Part shown: piece by piece, positions 35,561-44,902 of the stretch | Numbering within the stretch: the first letter of the stretch is position 1 | How the letters are laid out: each line of letters opens with the position of its first letter | Assembly: GCA_964649145.1 (NCBI GenBank) | Contig: CAZYOQ010000005.1 | Coordinates: 1-64,000, forward strand | Direction of reading: 5' to 3' | DNA from: MGBC163016 sp964649145 | GTDB lineage: Bacteria; Actinomycetota; Coriobacteriia; Coriobacteriales; Eggerthellaceae | DNA: 64,000 bases | Position numbers and translations under genes: made by a program | The notes under the pieces: generated by a model | What the model saw: the letters and a program-made list of their open reading frames with translations, nothing else | What the model was told of the DNA's origin: nothing | Database searches by the model: none

Positions 35561-37432
35561 ATGTCATTTTTGTTAGGGACAGAAAAGATTCATGTGGACA
35601 TGCCTTCCAAAACTGTGTTGGAAGAAGTTTCTATAGGAATAGACGAAGGCGATAGAGTTGGAATCGTTGGCTTAAACGGCGAGGGTAAGTCGACTTTGGT
35701 GCGCGTGCTTTCAGGCGACATTGAACCCGATAGCGGGCGAGTAGTTAGAACTGGCGGAATAAGTGTCGGTTTGCTTCGACAAAACGATAATCTAGAAGAT
35801 AGAGACACTGTTCGAACGGCAATATTTAAAGATGCTCCAGAGTATGAATGGGCATCTGATTCAAGAGTTCGCGATATCTTAGGCGGGCTTCTTTTCGACA
35901 TAGGGCTTGACTTGCAAATAGGCAGCCTTTCAGGAGGACAGAGGCATCGAGTTGATCTAGCGCGCTTGCTTGTGGGTAATTGGGATGTGCTAATACTTGA
36001 TGAGCCTACGAATCATCTAGATATGCGCACAATCACATGGCTAGCTTGCCATTTGCAAAGCAGATGGCGTTCAGGCACCGGTGCGCTGTTAGTAATCAGT
36101 CATGACAGATGGTTTCTAGACGAGGTTTGCAATTTAATGTGGGAGGTGCATGACGGTTGCGTCTACACATTTGAAGGTGGGTTTTCTGCTTATATAATGC
36201 AGCGCGTGGAAAGGGCTAGGCTTGCTCGTGTCACAGAAGAGCGCAGGCAAAACAGGCTTCGCCGCGAACTAGCATGGCTTTCACGTGGGGCGAGAGCTCG
36301 TGCCACAAAACCGAAATTCCACGTAAAAGCGGCGCGCGAGCTGATATCGGACGTGCCTGAACTGCGCAAGTCCCCACAGCTTCGTCGTGCTGCCATGGCG
36401 CGTGTTGGCAAAGACTTTGTTGATTTGCAAGGTGTAACAGTTGAATTTAAGCAGGAGAATCGCAGCGAATCAAAGCGGGTGCTTGATGATATCGACTGGA
36501 TTATAGGACCAGGGGAGCGTATTGGCATCGTTGGGGAAAACGGTGCTGGAAAGACAACGCTTCTAAACGTTATTCGTGGGAAGCTTAAGCCTACATCTGG
36601 CCGTGCAAAGATAGGTACGACCGTAAAGTTCGCAATGCTCTCACAGCGCCTCGATGACCTTACAGAACATGATAATGAGCGAGTTCGCGAACTAGTGGGC
36701 AGGTATGGAAAGCGCCAGATGTCTGACGGTGTTGAGCTTTCGCCAAGCAAGATACTTGAGGATCTAGGCTTTAAGCGTGACGATCTCAACGAGCTCATCA
36801 AGTCGCTTTCAGGTGGGCAGCGAAGACGTCTTGCTTTGATGATGGTTCTTATAGAAAAAGCCAATTTGCTGATTTTGGATGAGCCTGGCAATGACCTTGA
36901 TATAGACATGTTAGCGGCGCTCGAAGACATGCTTGATGCTTGGCCGGGCACACTGATCTTGGTTACACACGATCGCAACATGATGGAGCGTGTGACAGAT
37001 AACCAATATGCGCTTATTGCAGGGAAGCTTCGTCACTTACCTGGTGGTATCGATGAATACCTACGTATCCAAAAGGATGTGTCTGTTGCAGTTAAACCAG
37101 GTGAAACGCCTGCGCAAAGTAGAAATGCTGCCCAAGATGACTTACAAAACGCAGCTCAAAATGTCGTCCAAACTTCTGGCGACCAAGACAATTCTGCGCC
37201 AAGGCTTTCTAACAAAGAGCGTCAGAGACTTGTGAAATTAGTGGCATCGCTGGAAAAGAAGGTCGCAACAATAGAGGGCAAGATCGTCGATGCTAGGCAC
37301 GACCTAGACGCAGCCGATCCTACAGACTTTCAGGCGCTTACAGACCTTCAAAAAAACATAGACGATCTTAGCGCTAAAAAAGATGCATTGGAAAGCGAAT
37401 GGCTTGAGGCTTCTGAGGCTCTTGGATTTTAA
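35561..37432 (+). CDS. ABC-F family ATPase
   Basis: 623 residues with two ATPase domains and no membrane segments. First domain: Walker A GLNGEGKSTL and signature LSGGQRHRVDLARLL. A basic linker (about 205-260) follows. Second domain: Walker A GENGAGKTTLL and signature LSGGQRRRLALMMVL. A C-terminal coiled coil (about 545-620, EKKVATIEGKIVDARHDL) resembles Uup, which binds DNA. ABC-F proteins act on ribosomes (translation factors or antibiotic protection); the Uup-like tail favours a housekeeping role over resistance. The likely leaderless start is noted separately. It is convergent with the trp operon, 6 bp from the trpA stop. Confidence 0.93.
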   Translation: MSFLLGTEKIHVDMPSKTVLEEVSIGIDEGDRVGIVGLNGEGKSTLVRVLSGDIEPDSGRVVRTGGISVGLLRQNDNLEDRDTVRTAIFKDAPEYEWASDSRVRDILGGLLFDIGLDLQIGSLSGGQRHRVDLARLLVGNWDVLILDEPTNHLDMRTITWLACHLQSRWRSGTGALLVISHDRWFLDEVCNLMWEVHDGCVYTFEGGFSAYIMQRVERARLARVTEERRQNRLRRELAWLSRGARARATKPKFHVKAARELISDVPELRKSPQLRRAAMARVGKDFVDLQGVTVEFKQENRSESKRVLDDIDWIIGPGERIGIVGENGAGKTTLLNVIRGKLKPTSGRAKIGTTVKFAMLSQRLDDLTEHDNERVRELVGRYGKRQMSDGVELSPSKILEDLGFKRDDLNELIKSLSGGQRRRLALMMVLIEKANLLILDEPGNDLDIDMLAALEDMLDAWPGTLILVTHDRNMMERVTDNQYALIAGKLRHLPGGIDEYLRIQKDVSVAVKPGETPAQSRNAAQDDLQNAAQNVVQTSGDQDNSAPRLSNKERQRLVKLVASLEKKVATIEGKIVDARHDLDAADPTDFQALTDLQKNIDDLSAKKDALESEWLEASEALGF

Positions 37433-37438
37433 CCGTGT

Positions 37439-38227
37439 TTAGTTCGCGTGGTGTACAGCTTCACACATTTCTGCAACATATTTGCGAATGGGCTCTACTG
37501 CATCGCGGCCATGTTCTGCGCAAAGCTTGACGATTGCGCTGCCTACAATCGCACCATCAGACTTTGCTGCCATTTCCCGAGCTTGATCAGGGCGCGAGAT
37601 TCCAAATCCTACAGCGCACGGCACTTTGCTGTATTTGCGCACAGATTCGATCATGGCGCCAATGTCTGTCGTGATGGAGTCGCGCACGCCAGTTACACCA
37701 AGGGATGACACGCAGTATAAAAAGCCTTCGGCGCTTTCTGCAATTTCACGTATGCGGTCTTCGCTGGTTGGAGCGATCATCGAGATTTGCGCCATACCCG
37801 CATTTCTGCACGATTCTTCGAATTCTGCATGTTCTTCAAAAGGGCAATCGGGGACTATAAGACCCTGTACCCCTGCCTCAGAAGCGCGCTTACAGAAGCG
37901 ATCAGAACCATAGCTGAAAACTACGTTTGCATATGTCATGAAAACCAAAGGAACACTTAAACCGTCTTCACGAAGGCGTGCGACCATGTCTAGCACCATG
38001 TCGGTTGTCGTGCCAGACTTAAGCGCTCGCAAGTCGGCATCTTGGATCACAGGACCTTCTGCGATGGGATCGCTGAAAGGAATGCCAAGCTCGATAAGAT
38101 CGGCACCCGATTCTTGCATGGCCTTCACTATCTTTTCTGTAGTTTCTATATCGGGGTCGCCGCAAGTAATGAACGGGATGAAGGCTTTGCCATTCTTGAA
38201 TGCATCGGCGATTTGAATGTCTTGCAT
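37439..38227 (-). CDS. trpA: Tryptophan synthase alpha chain
   Basis: Cleaves indole-3-glycerol phosphate to indole and glyceraldehyde 3-phosphate in the alpha2-beta2 complex. The catalytic glutamate and aspartate are in DLIELGIPFSDPIAEGP and the phosphate-binding loop in AVGFGISRPDQA. The 262 residues match the family. It is the last gene of the trp operon, 11 bp after trpB, and converges with the ABC-F gene. Confidence 0.97.
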   Translation of the reverse strand: MQDIQIADAFKNGKAFIPFITCGDPDIETTEKIVKAMQESGADLIELGIPFSDPIAEGPVIQDADLRALKSGTTTDMVLDMVARLREDGLSVPLVFMTYANVVFSYGSDRFCKRASEAGVQGLIVPDCPFEEHAEFEESCRNAGMAQISMIAPTSEDRIREIAESAEGFLYCVSSLGVTGVRDSITTDIGAMIESVRKYSKVPCAVGFGISRPDQAREMAAKSDGAIVGSAIVKLCAEHGRDAVEPIRKYVAEMCEAVHHAN

Positions 38228-38238
38228 TTGCCCTACCT

Positions 38239-39453
38239 CTATTCGTGGATGTCTTCGCCGCGGTAGCGAGCGATTTGGGCGACGTCTTTGTCGCCGCGAC
38301 CGGAAAGGTTGATGACGATTATCTTGTCTTTGGCCATTTCGGGAGCTATTTTTATGGCGTGCGCGACAGCATGTGCGCTTTCGATTGCAGGGATTATGCC
38401 TTCGATGCGCGACATATATTCGAACGCATCAACCGCTTCTTCGTCGGTTATAGGCACGTATTCTGCACGATTGATGTCTTTAAGGTATGCATGTTCAGGA
38501 CCGATTCCCGGATAGTCGAGTCCAGCTGATATCGAGTAAACTGGCGCAATCTGACCGTATTCGTTTTGGCAGAAATAACTTTTCATGCCATGGAAGATAC
38601 CCAGTTTGCCAGTTGCAATAGTGGCAGCTGTTTCATAGGTATCGATACCGCGACCTGCCGCTTCGCACCCGATAAGCCTAACGCTTTCGTCTTCGATGAA
38701 GTTATAAAACGCACCCATCGCGTTTGAACCACCGCCGACGCATGCCATAACAATATCTGGCAGGCGGCCTTTGCCTGTTCGAGGGTCTATACCTTCAAGC
38801 TCGGCAAGTTGTTGCTTAATTTCGCGCGAGATAACAGCTTGGAAATCTCTAACCATGGCGGGGAAGGGAGCCGGACCCATTACAGAGCCCAAAACATAGT
38901 GGGTGTCGTCGATTCTCGAGACCCATTCACGGAAGGTTTCCGATACAGCGTCTTTCAAAGTGGAGGTGCCAGAGTTCACAGGATGAACCTTTGTGCCAAG
39001 AAGCTTCATGCGGTAGACATTGAGTGCTTGGCGCTCGCAGTCAAGTGCTCCCATATAGACTTCACATTCAAGACCAAGCAAAGCTGCTGCAGTGGCAGTG
39101 GCAACTCCGTGTTGACCTGCGCCAGTTTCTGCGATAACACGGGTTTTGCCCATATATTTAGCAAGCAGGCATTGGCCAACCGCGTTATTAATTTTGTGTG
39201 AGCCAGTGTGGTTTAGATCTTCTCGCTTGAAGTAGATCTTTGCGCCTCCGAGGTCTTCGGTCATATGTTTGGCGAAATAAAGATTTGACGGACGTCCGCA
39301 GTAGTCGTTTAGAAGCGACGTAAGTTCGGCGTTGAACTTAGGGTCGTTTTTGAACTTGTTGTATGCGATGTCTAGTTCGGTAACGGCATTCATTAGAGTC
39401 TCGGTGATGTATTGGCCGCCGTGAATCCCAAACCTTGCCTCGGTAATGGTCAT
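38239..39453 (-). CDS. trpB: Tryptophan synthase beta chain
   Basis: PLP enzyme that condenses indole with serine. The PLP lysine is in HTGSHKINNAVGQ, the catalytic region is AETGAGQHGVATATAAA, and the phosphate-binding loop is GGGSNAMG. At 404 residues it is the TrpB1 type that pairs with TrpA. Its ATG overlaps the trpF stop by four bases (ATGA), indicating coupled translation. Confidence 0.97.
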   Translation of the reverse strand: MTITEARFGIHGGQYITETLMNAVTELDIAYNKFKNDPKFNAELTSLLNDYCGRPSNLYFAKHMTEDLGGAKIYFKREDLNHTGSHKINNAVGQCLLAKYMGKTRVIAETGAGQHGVATATAAALLGLECEVYMGALDCERQALNVYRMKLLGTKVHPVNSGTSTLKDAVSETFREWVSRIDDTHYVLGSVMGPAPFPAMVRDFQAVISREIKQQLAELEGIDPRTGKGRLPDIVMACVGGGSNAMGAFYNFIEDESVRLIGCEAAGRGIDTYETAATIATGKLGIFHGMKSYFCQNEYGQIAPVYSISAGLDYPGIGPEHAYLKDINRAEYVPITDEEAVDAFEYMSRIEGIIPAIESAHAVAHAIKIAPEMAKDKIIVINLSGRGDKDVAQIARYRGEDIHE

Positions 39454-40064
39454 TTGATGCTCCTTGCTGCTGCGACTGCCGCCTCGATTTTGAGAGGGTC
39501 TTTCATTTTATCTGTTTCAACGCCGCTGCTAAGGTCGCATGCCATAGCGCCTGTTGCTAGTGCGTCGCTTATGCTTTGGGGCGTGAGCCCTCCTGCGATT
39601 ATGAAGGGTCGTTCCATCTTAGTACACAATTGCCAGTTAAAAGCTCGGCCTTCTCCAACCCCGCCGTCTAAAAGTACGATATCGGCAAGGGAGGCATTGG
39701 CAGCTTGGATACTTGCATCTCCTTTAACTTTGAAAGCCTTCCACACTTGGCAATCAATGTCACGGTCGTATAAAAGCTGTCGAATGAGCTTGATATCGTC
39801 GTTTGTTTCTGCGCCATGAAGTTGTACGGCTTGCAAGTTCGCTAGTTTTGCGGCATCGGCTACTTGTTCAGGTGAAGCGTCGAAAAAGACACCAACAGGG
39901 GACACTTCGGTGGAAAGCTTGGATATCAACTGCTTTGCGCGAAGCGCTGTGACAGATCGGTGTGAGAAGGGTACGTCGATAACAAAGCCTGCCCAGTCGG
40001 GCAAAGCAGAATTAATAGCATCAATGTCTTCATTGCGATATAGTCCGCAGATCTTTATCTTCAC
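39450..40064 (-). CDS. trpF: Phosphoribosylanthranilate isomerase
   Basis: Amadori isomerisation step in tryptophan synthesis. It has the family start MKIKICGL (here from GTG at 40064), VQLHGAETND, and the C-terminal phosphate-binding region FIIAGGLTPQSISDA and SSGVETDKMKD. The start is ambiguous: a TTG at 40082 adds six residues, but the GTG gives the usual N-terminus and 204 residues. It lies between trpC and trpB. Confidence 0.94.
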   Translation of the reverse strand: MKIKICGLYRNEDIDAINSALPDWAGFVIDVPFSHRSVTALRAKQLISKLSTEVSPVGVFFDASPEQVADAAKLANLQAVQLHGAETNDDIKLIRQLLYDRDIDCQVWKAFKVKGDASIQAANASLADIVLLDGGVGEGRAFNWQLCTKMERPFIIAGGLTPQSISDALATGAMACDLSSGVETDKMKDPLKIEAAVAAARSIK

Positions 40065-40108
40065 AATTACGCTCTGTTCCAAGTTGATCGACTTATATTG
40101 CGCGCCAA

Positions 40109-40933
40109 CTACTCGATTTCTGTGAGCTTTCGAAGAAGTTCGACGCGTTTTTCTGAGGAGGCGCTACGCATAAGCATCTCGCCTACAAGAATCGCATCTG
40201 CTCCAGCGTAGCGGGCACGTTTTGCGTCCTCGATACTGGTGATTCCCGATTCCGCAACAAAAATACAGTCGTCAGGAACAAGCTTTCGAAGGTTTTCGGC
40301 ATTTGAGGTGTCGACTGAGAAATCGGTGAGATCACGGTTGTTTACACCGATAATGAGTGCATCCGAATCGACTGCTCGAAGGACTTCCTCTTCATTATGG
40401 GCTTCAACAAGCGCGTCAATGTAGAGCTCGTTGCAAATCTTTAGAGCCTGACGAAGCTGCTCATCGTTAAGGATCGCACAAATCAACAAGACCGCATCGG
40501 CGCCGAGGTTTTTCGCTTCGTAGATTTGATAAGGGTCGACAATGAAATCCTTGCGAAGCATAGGTGTCGAGACATCGTTTCTAACATCTGTGAAGATTTC
40601 GTCGGAGCCATAGAACCAGTGAGGTTCGGTAAGACACGAGATTGCATCAGCATCGCCGCATTCGTAATCTTCTGCGATCTCAAGATAGGGGAAATCCTCG
40701 GAGATTATGCCTTTGCTAGGCGAGGCCTTTTTTATCTCGGCGATGACGGAAAGCCCTCGACTTCGAAGTGCTTCTTGGAAGGTTTGATAGGCTCCTGTGC
40801 CCGGGGGAGCACCAGGTACAGGCGTAGGCATGCGATCTGCGATTGACAGCAGGCGCTCGTCTGGGACGACCTTTCGCCGCTGTTCAACTCTAAGGCGGGT
40901 GGATTGCGCTATCTCGTCGAGGATGTTTGCCAT
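40109..40933 (-). CDS. trpC: Indole-3-glycerol phosphate synthase
   Basis: Closes the indole ring. It has the TIM-barrel signatures EIKKASPSKGII, LRKDFIVDPYQIYEA and FVAESGI. The 274 residues are a stand-alone enzyme, not fused to trpF as in enterobacteria. The trpD stop lies 23 bp upstream. Confidence 0.97.
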   Translation of the reverse strand: MANILDEIAQSTRLRVEQRRKVVPDERLLSIADRMPTPVPGAPPGTGAYQTFQEALRSRGLSVIAEIKKASPSKGIISEDFPYLEIAEDYECGDADAISCLTEPHWFYGSDEIFTDVRNDVSTPMLRKDFIVDPYQIYEAKNLGADAVLLICAILNDEQLRQALKICNELYIDALVEAHNEEEVLRAVDSDALIIGVNNRDLTDFSVDTSNAENLRKLVPDDCIFVAESGITSIEDAKRARYAGADAILVGEMLMRSASSEKRVELLRKLTEIE

Positions 40934-40956
40934 GTTGTCTCCGAATAACCTAGCTA

Positions 40957-41988
40957 TTATTCGTTAGATGCCTTGATGTAGTGCTTGAGAACTGCTAAGG
41001 CAGCTCCGGAGTCTATCGCCTCAGTTGCACGCTTGATGCCTTCGGGTAGCGTCTCCACAGCGCCTGCACCATACAGCGCGCAGGCCGCATTCAGCACCAC
41101 GCAATCGCGCTTAGGACCGCTCTCGCCTGCAAGGATTGCCTTCGTGATGGCGGCGTTTTCTTCAGGTGAGCCGCCCTTGATATCGTCTTTGCTTGCAAGC
41201 TTAAAGCCAAGTTGTTCTGGGTCTATTACAAATGAGTAATACTCGACATTTCCGTCTTCGTCGCGGGAAAACTTGCATGCGGAGGTCTTTGCCGAAATAG
41301 ATACCTCATCAAGACAATCCTGACCGTAAACTACAACACCGCATTTAACGCCAAGATCGGAAAGTACATGCGCTAGAGGCTCTATCAGATACTCGTCGTA
41401 AACGCCCAGCATGAAAAGCTCTGGTTTTGCTGGGTTAGTAAGAGGCCCCAAGATATTGAAAACCGTTCGAATGCCAAGCTCTTTTCGGATAGCACCAACG
41501 TATTTCATTGAGGTGTGATATTTCTGTGCGAAAAGAAAACATATGCCAACATCGTCCAAAAGGCGGCAGGCAAGTTCAGGGCTTTGCTCGATGTTTACCC
41601 CAAGAGCCTCGAGGCAATCAGCCGCGCCGGATTTCGAGGATGCTGCGCGGTTGCCGTGCTTTGCTATCTTAACGCCACATGCTGCTACAACCATAGAAGC
41701 GGTAGTGGAAATGTTGAAGCTCATGGATTTATCGCCGCCTGTGCCCACGATTTCCATGACGTCTTTGTCATAGTCGACCGCTTGCGCATGGTCGCGCATG
41801 GCTTGTGCGCATCCGCTGATCTCGTCAGTTGTTTCAGCTTTGGCGGATTTCGTTGAAAGAGCTGCCAGGAATGCTGCGTTTTGTGTAGGGGTTGTCTCGC
41901 CCGACATAATCTCGTTCATTGTGTCGTAGGATTCCTGGTAGGTGAGGTCTTGCTTGTCTACGATCTTGATAATTGCTTCAGCGATCAT
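40957..41988 (-). CDS. trpD: Anthranilate phosphoribosyltransferase
   Basis: Transfers phosphoribose from PRPP to anthranilate. PRPP-binding GTGGDKSMSFNISTTAS, substrate region KHGNRAASSKSGAAD and the LGPLTNPAKP segment are intact. It has 343 residues without a fused glutaminase; trpG is separate. A 71-bp gap from trpG is the longest space within the operon. Confidence 0.97.
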   Translation of the reverse strand: MIAEAIIKIVDKQDLTYQESYDTMNEIMSGETTPTQNAAFLAALSTKSAKAETTDEISGCAQAMRDHAQAVDYDKDVMEIVGTGGDKSMSFNISTTASMVVAACGVKIAKHGNRAASSKSGAADCLEALGVNIEQSPELACRLLDDVGICFLFAQKYHTSMKYVGAIRKELGIRTVFNILGPLTNPAKPELFMLGVYDEYLIEPLAHVLSDLGVKCGVVVYGQDCLDEVSISAKTSACKFSRDEDGNVEYYSFVIDPEQLGFKLASKDDIKGGSPEENAAITKAILAGESGPKRDCVVLNAACALYGAGAVETLPEGIKRATEAIDSGAALAVLKHYIKASNE

Positions 41989-42059
41989 TTTTGTCCTTTC
42001 TGGATCTATCGGGTTACTTATTTGAGGGTTTCAGGGATAGTGCGCTTTTTAAGCCACCG

Positions 42060-42629
42060 TCATTTTTGAAGCTCCAAGAAGTTCTCTAATATTTTGCTAC
42101 CTAATGGAGTGAGTATTGATTCCGGATGGAATTGTAGTCCGAAAATCGGACGAGTTTTATGCTGAACGGCCATGACCTCTGCGTCTTTGGTTTGTGCTGT
42201 CAGGCGCAGGCAGTCTGGCAACGTATGCTCTTCTACGGCCAAGGAATGATATCTTGCAACTTGCACTTCGTCTTCCAAGCCGTAAAAAAGAGGGCATGAC
42301 TTGTCTAGTTTGACCATGGAAGATTTTCCGTGCATCAGCTTTTTCGCATAGCCTACCTTTGCGCCAAAGGCTTCGCATATGGCCTGATGGCCAAGGCATA
42401 CTCCAAGAATGGGGATAGTGTCTATCTGCGATGCGACATCTTCGCAAATGCCTGCGTCAGCTGGTCGGCCAGGGCCAGGCGAAAGAATAATCGAGGAAGG
42501 TTTCGCTTCTGCTAGCTGCTCAACCGTTAGTTCGTCGTTTCGCACGACTTTGATATTCGGGTCTATTTCTCCAACCATCTGATAAAGGTTGTATGAGAAG
42601 CTGTCGTAGTTGTCTATCAGGTAAATCAT
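42060..42629 (-). CDS. trpG: Anthranilate synthase glutamine amidotransferase subunit
   Basis: Supplies ammonia to TrpE, and may also serve PabB as in other bacteria with one subunit. The nucleophile cysteine is in LGVCLGHQAI and the His-Glu pair in FHPESI. Oxyanion-type SPGPGRP is present. The 189 residues are typical of a stand-alone subunit. It follows trpE after 52 bp. Confidence 0.96.
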   Translation of the reverse strand: MIYLIDNYDSFSYNLYQMVGEIDPNIKVVRNDELTVEQLAEAKPSSIILSPGPGRPADAGICEDVASQIDTIPILGVCLGHQAICEAFGAKVGYAKKLMHGKSSMVKLDKSCPLFYGLEDEVQVARYHSLAVEEHTLPDCLRLTAQTKDAEVMAVQHKTRPIFGLQFHPESILTPLGSKILENFLELQK

Positions 42630-42681
42630 TTGCTTCCTTTGATTTGCAGCGTAAGTCTAGAAAAACTGGAGTATGCAGCCG

Positions 42682-44160
42682 CTATAGCCACTTGTCGTTT
42701 TCGCTTTCCGCAAGAGCACTCGTCATAGCCTTCGCCTTGTTTATGCATTCTTGGTATTCCGTTGGTGGAACCGAGTCGGCGACGATGCCTGCCCCAGACC
42801 TTACGAAGACCTTGCCTTCTTTTAAGTAGGCAAGGCGTATGGATATGCAGATATCCATGTCGCCTGTGAAAGACAAGAAGCCAATGGCTCCTCCGTATAT
42901 TCCGCGTTTATTGTTCTCAAGTTCGTTGATGATCTGAGCCGCGCGAATCTTTGGCGCGCCAGAAAGCGTGCCTGCAGGAAGAATTGCGTCAACCGCATCT
43001 AGCGCGTTTTTGCCCTCTTTTAACTTTCCGCGTACGACCGATCCTATGTGCATGACATGCGAGAATCTAAGTATCTCGCGATAGCTCTCCAGTTCGACGC
43101 TTCCAAACTCGCTGACCTTCCCGATGTCGTTTCTGCCTAGGTCGACGAGCATGTTGTGTTCTGCAAGTTCCTTTTCGTCGGAGAGTAGTTCTTCTGCAAG
43201 TTCTGCATCCTCTTGCGCATTTGCGCCACGAGGGCGGGTTCCGGCAAGTGGAAACGTGTGCAAAATACCGTCTTTAAGGCTAACGAGCGTTTCTGGCGAG
43301 GAGCCTGCAATCTCGATATCGTCGGAGCAGAAGTAGAACATATAGGGAGAAGGGTTTGTTGTGCGAAGGCGCCTGTAAGTGTTAAACAGACTTCCCTCGT
43401 ATGGCGCTGAAAGGCGGTTCGAGAGAACTACTTGGAAAATATCGCCCTCGCGGATATAGCGTTTTGCAGATTCGACCATTTGGCAGTATTGCTCTTTGTT
43501 GAAATAAGGGGTGAGCGGGGCAAGCATTTTTCCTACAGGCGGTGCCACAGGAGCCTCGTAGATTATCATGTCGGCGATTTTTTGCAGCTCGGTTTGCGCT
43601 AAGGAATAATTCGCCTGGATATCGTCAGCGTGAATGTTAGCGATAAGAACAATTTTTTGGCGTTGGTTGTCGAAGGCTATGACCTTGTCAAAAAGCATGA
43701 GATCGACGTCTTTGAAAGATTCGTCGTCTTGCGCATCGAGGTTAAGGCTGGGTTCTGCATATTTGAGATAGTCGTATGCGAAATACCCTACAAGTCCACC
43801 CGTAAAATGAGGCATGCCCTCAAGCTTGGGGCTTTTGTTCTCAAGAAGAACGTTGTTAATGATAGGGCGCGGGTCGCTTTCACCGCTAAACGAAAGTTCG
43901 CCGCCTCGTTTGACAGTGGTCTTTCCATTCAGACACGTAATTTCCATGGTTGGGTCGAAACCAAGGAAGGAATAGCGACCCCATTGGTGTGTATCATCGA
44001 CTGACTCTAACAGATAACAGTGATGGCTGTGGCTTTTCAGGATCTGGATCACGCGAATAGGCGTGGTCATATCAGAATAGATTTCAATAGCGACAGGAAT
44101 CGTGTTGAAGTCGGTGTCGTTTGCTATATGTTTGACCTCTTCAAGACTGGGATACATCAT
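42682..44160 (-). CDS. trpE: Anthranilate synthase component I
   Basis: Converts chorismate and ammonia to anthranilate. The chorismate-binding motifs AGTRPRG, DLGRNDIGKV and LSGAPKIRA are intact. The N-terminal regulatory segment YLLESVDDTHQWGRYSFLG has the LLES element that binds tryptophan, so feedback inhibition is expected. First gene of trpEGDCFBA. Two ATGs lie in tandem; a TAGGAG precedes them. The 135-bp region to the divergent ferritin gene shows no leader peptide with Trp codons and no T-box. Confidence 0.96.
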   Translation of the reverse strand: MMYPSLEEVKHIANDTDFNTIPVAIEIYSDMTTPIRVIQILKSHSHHCYLLESVDDTHQWGRYSFLGFDPTMEITCLNGKTTVKRGGELSFSGESDPRPIINNVLLENKSPKLEGMPHFTGGLVGYFAYDYLKYAEPSLNLDAQDDESFKDVDLMLFDKVIAFDNQRQKIVLIANIHADDIQANYSLAQTELQKIADMIIYEAPVAPPVGKMLAPLTPYFNKEQYCQMVESAKRYIREGDIFQVVLSNRLSAPYEGSLFNTYRRLRTTNPSPYMFYFCSDDIEIAGSSPETLVSLKDGILHTFPLAGTRPRGANAQEDAELAEELLSDEKELAEHNMLVDLGRNDIGKVSEFGSVELESYREILRFSHVMHIGSVVRGKLKEGKNALDAVDAILPAGTLSGAPKIRAAQIINELENNKRGIYGGAIGFLSFTGDMDICISIRLAYLKEGKVFVRSGAGIVADSVPPTEYQECINKAKAMTSALAESENDKWL

Positions 44161-44215
44161 GAATCTCCTACGATTGTTTTAACAAACAAGATTTTAAGAC
44201 ATTGTCGCTATCGTT

Positions 44216-44231
44216 ATGCAAATAATTGCAT
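44216..44231. promoter_or_regulatory. Palindrome in trpE-ferritin intergenic region
   Basis: ATGCAA-N4-TTGCAT, a perfect six-base inverted repeat with a four-base centre, between the divergent genes. It is a possible operator for either; no known regulator consensus was matched. Confidence 0.35.
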
Positions 44232-44295
44232 GAAGAATACCAGTATAAGCGCATTGGCAAAACGCTATAATCGTTCACAAAGAAAGGAGAGCACA

Positions 44296-44808
44296 ATGGA
44301 TGCAAAAGTTTACGAGCTTTTAAACGACCAGATCAACAAGGAGTTTTATTCGGCATACCTGTATCTGGAAATAGCCGACTACTACAAAGACCAAGGTCTT
44401 GACGGCTATGCGAACTTCTATTTCATTCAAGCAGAGGAAGAGCGCGACCATGCGCTTATCTTCCGTAAATACCTGCTTGATAACGACGAGGTTCCAGTCT
44501 TGAAGGCGATTGATGCGCCGAACAAAGAATTCCATGATTTCTTGGAGCCTTTGCAGGCGGCCTATGAACACGAGCAATACGTGACTGGGCTGATCAACAA
44601 TATCTATAAGGCTGCGTTAGAAGTGCATGATTACCGTGCATGCAAGTTCTTGGATTGGTTTGTTGACGAGCAGATGGAAGAGGAAGACACGGCTCGCGAT
44701 ATGATCACAAAGATGCAGCTTTTTGGTGAGAGCCGCCATTCGCTATACGACTTGGACTTGAACCTTCAGGCTCGAACCTATCACACGCCTAGCCCACTTC
44801 AGGAATAA
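44296..44808 (+). CDS. ftn: Ferritin (iron-storage protein)
   Basis: Four-helix-bundle ferroxidase that stores iron in 24-subunit shells. Ferroxidase-site residues are visible in NKEFYSAYLYLEIADYY, AEEERDHALIF and EQMEEEDTARDM. The 170 residues match prokaryotic non-haem ferritin (Ftn type). The ATG at 44296 follows AAAGGAGA; an open frame extends far upstream but lacks a start site there and lies in the trpE promoter region. TATAAT occurs at 44266-44271. No Fur box was recognised. Confidence 0.95.
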   Translation: MDAKVYELLNDQINKEFYSAYLYLEIADYYKDQGLDGYANFYFIQAEEERDHALIFRKYLLDNDEVPVLKAIDAPNKEFHDFLEPLQAAYEHEQYVTGLINNIYKAALEVHDYRACKFLDWFVDEQMEEEDTARDMITKMQLFGESRHSLYDLDLNLQARTYHTPSPLQE

Positions 44809-44827
44809 TTTAGAAGATATCGCAAGT

Positions 44828-44902
44828 AATTAGCCTCTCCTTCACGTAAGCCTTGCCCGAAAGGCGCAAGATTAGCAAGAAGGAGAGGCTAATTTTTTTT
44901 TT
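44828..44902 (+). terminator. Long terminator after ferritin
   Basis: AATTAGCCTCTCCTTC (44828-44843) pairs over 16 bases with GAAGGAGAGGCTAATT (44879-44894), enclosing a second small hairpin (CTTGC/GCAAG around a CCGAAAGG-like loop). A run of T follows. It lies between convergent ferritin and nrdG. Confidence 0.85.

Noticed and set aside
35561..37432. Antibiotic-resistance ABC-F
   Set aside because: The Uup-like coiled-coil tail fits a housekeeping type; nothing nearby points to resistance.
44020..44295. N-terminal extension of ferritin by about 90 residues
   Set aside because: It would run through trpE and its promoter; the ferritin family starts at MDAKVYELL with a good site.
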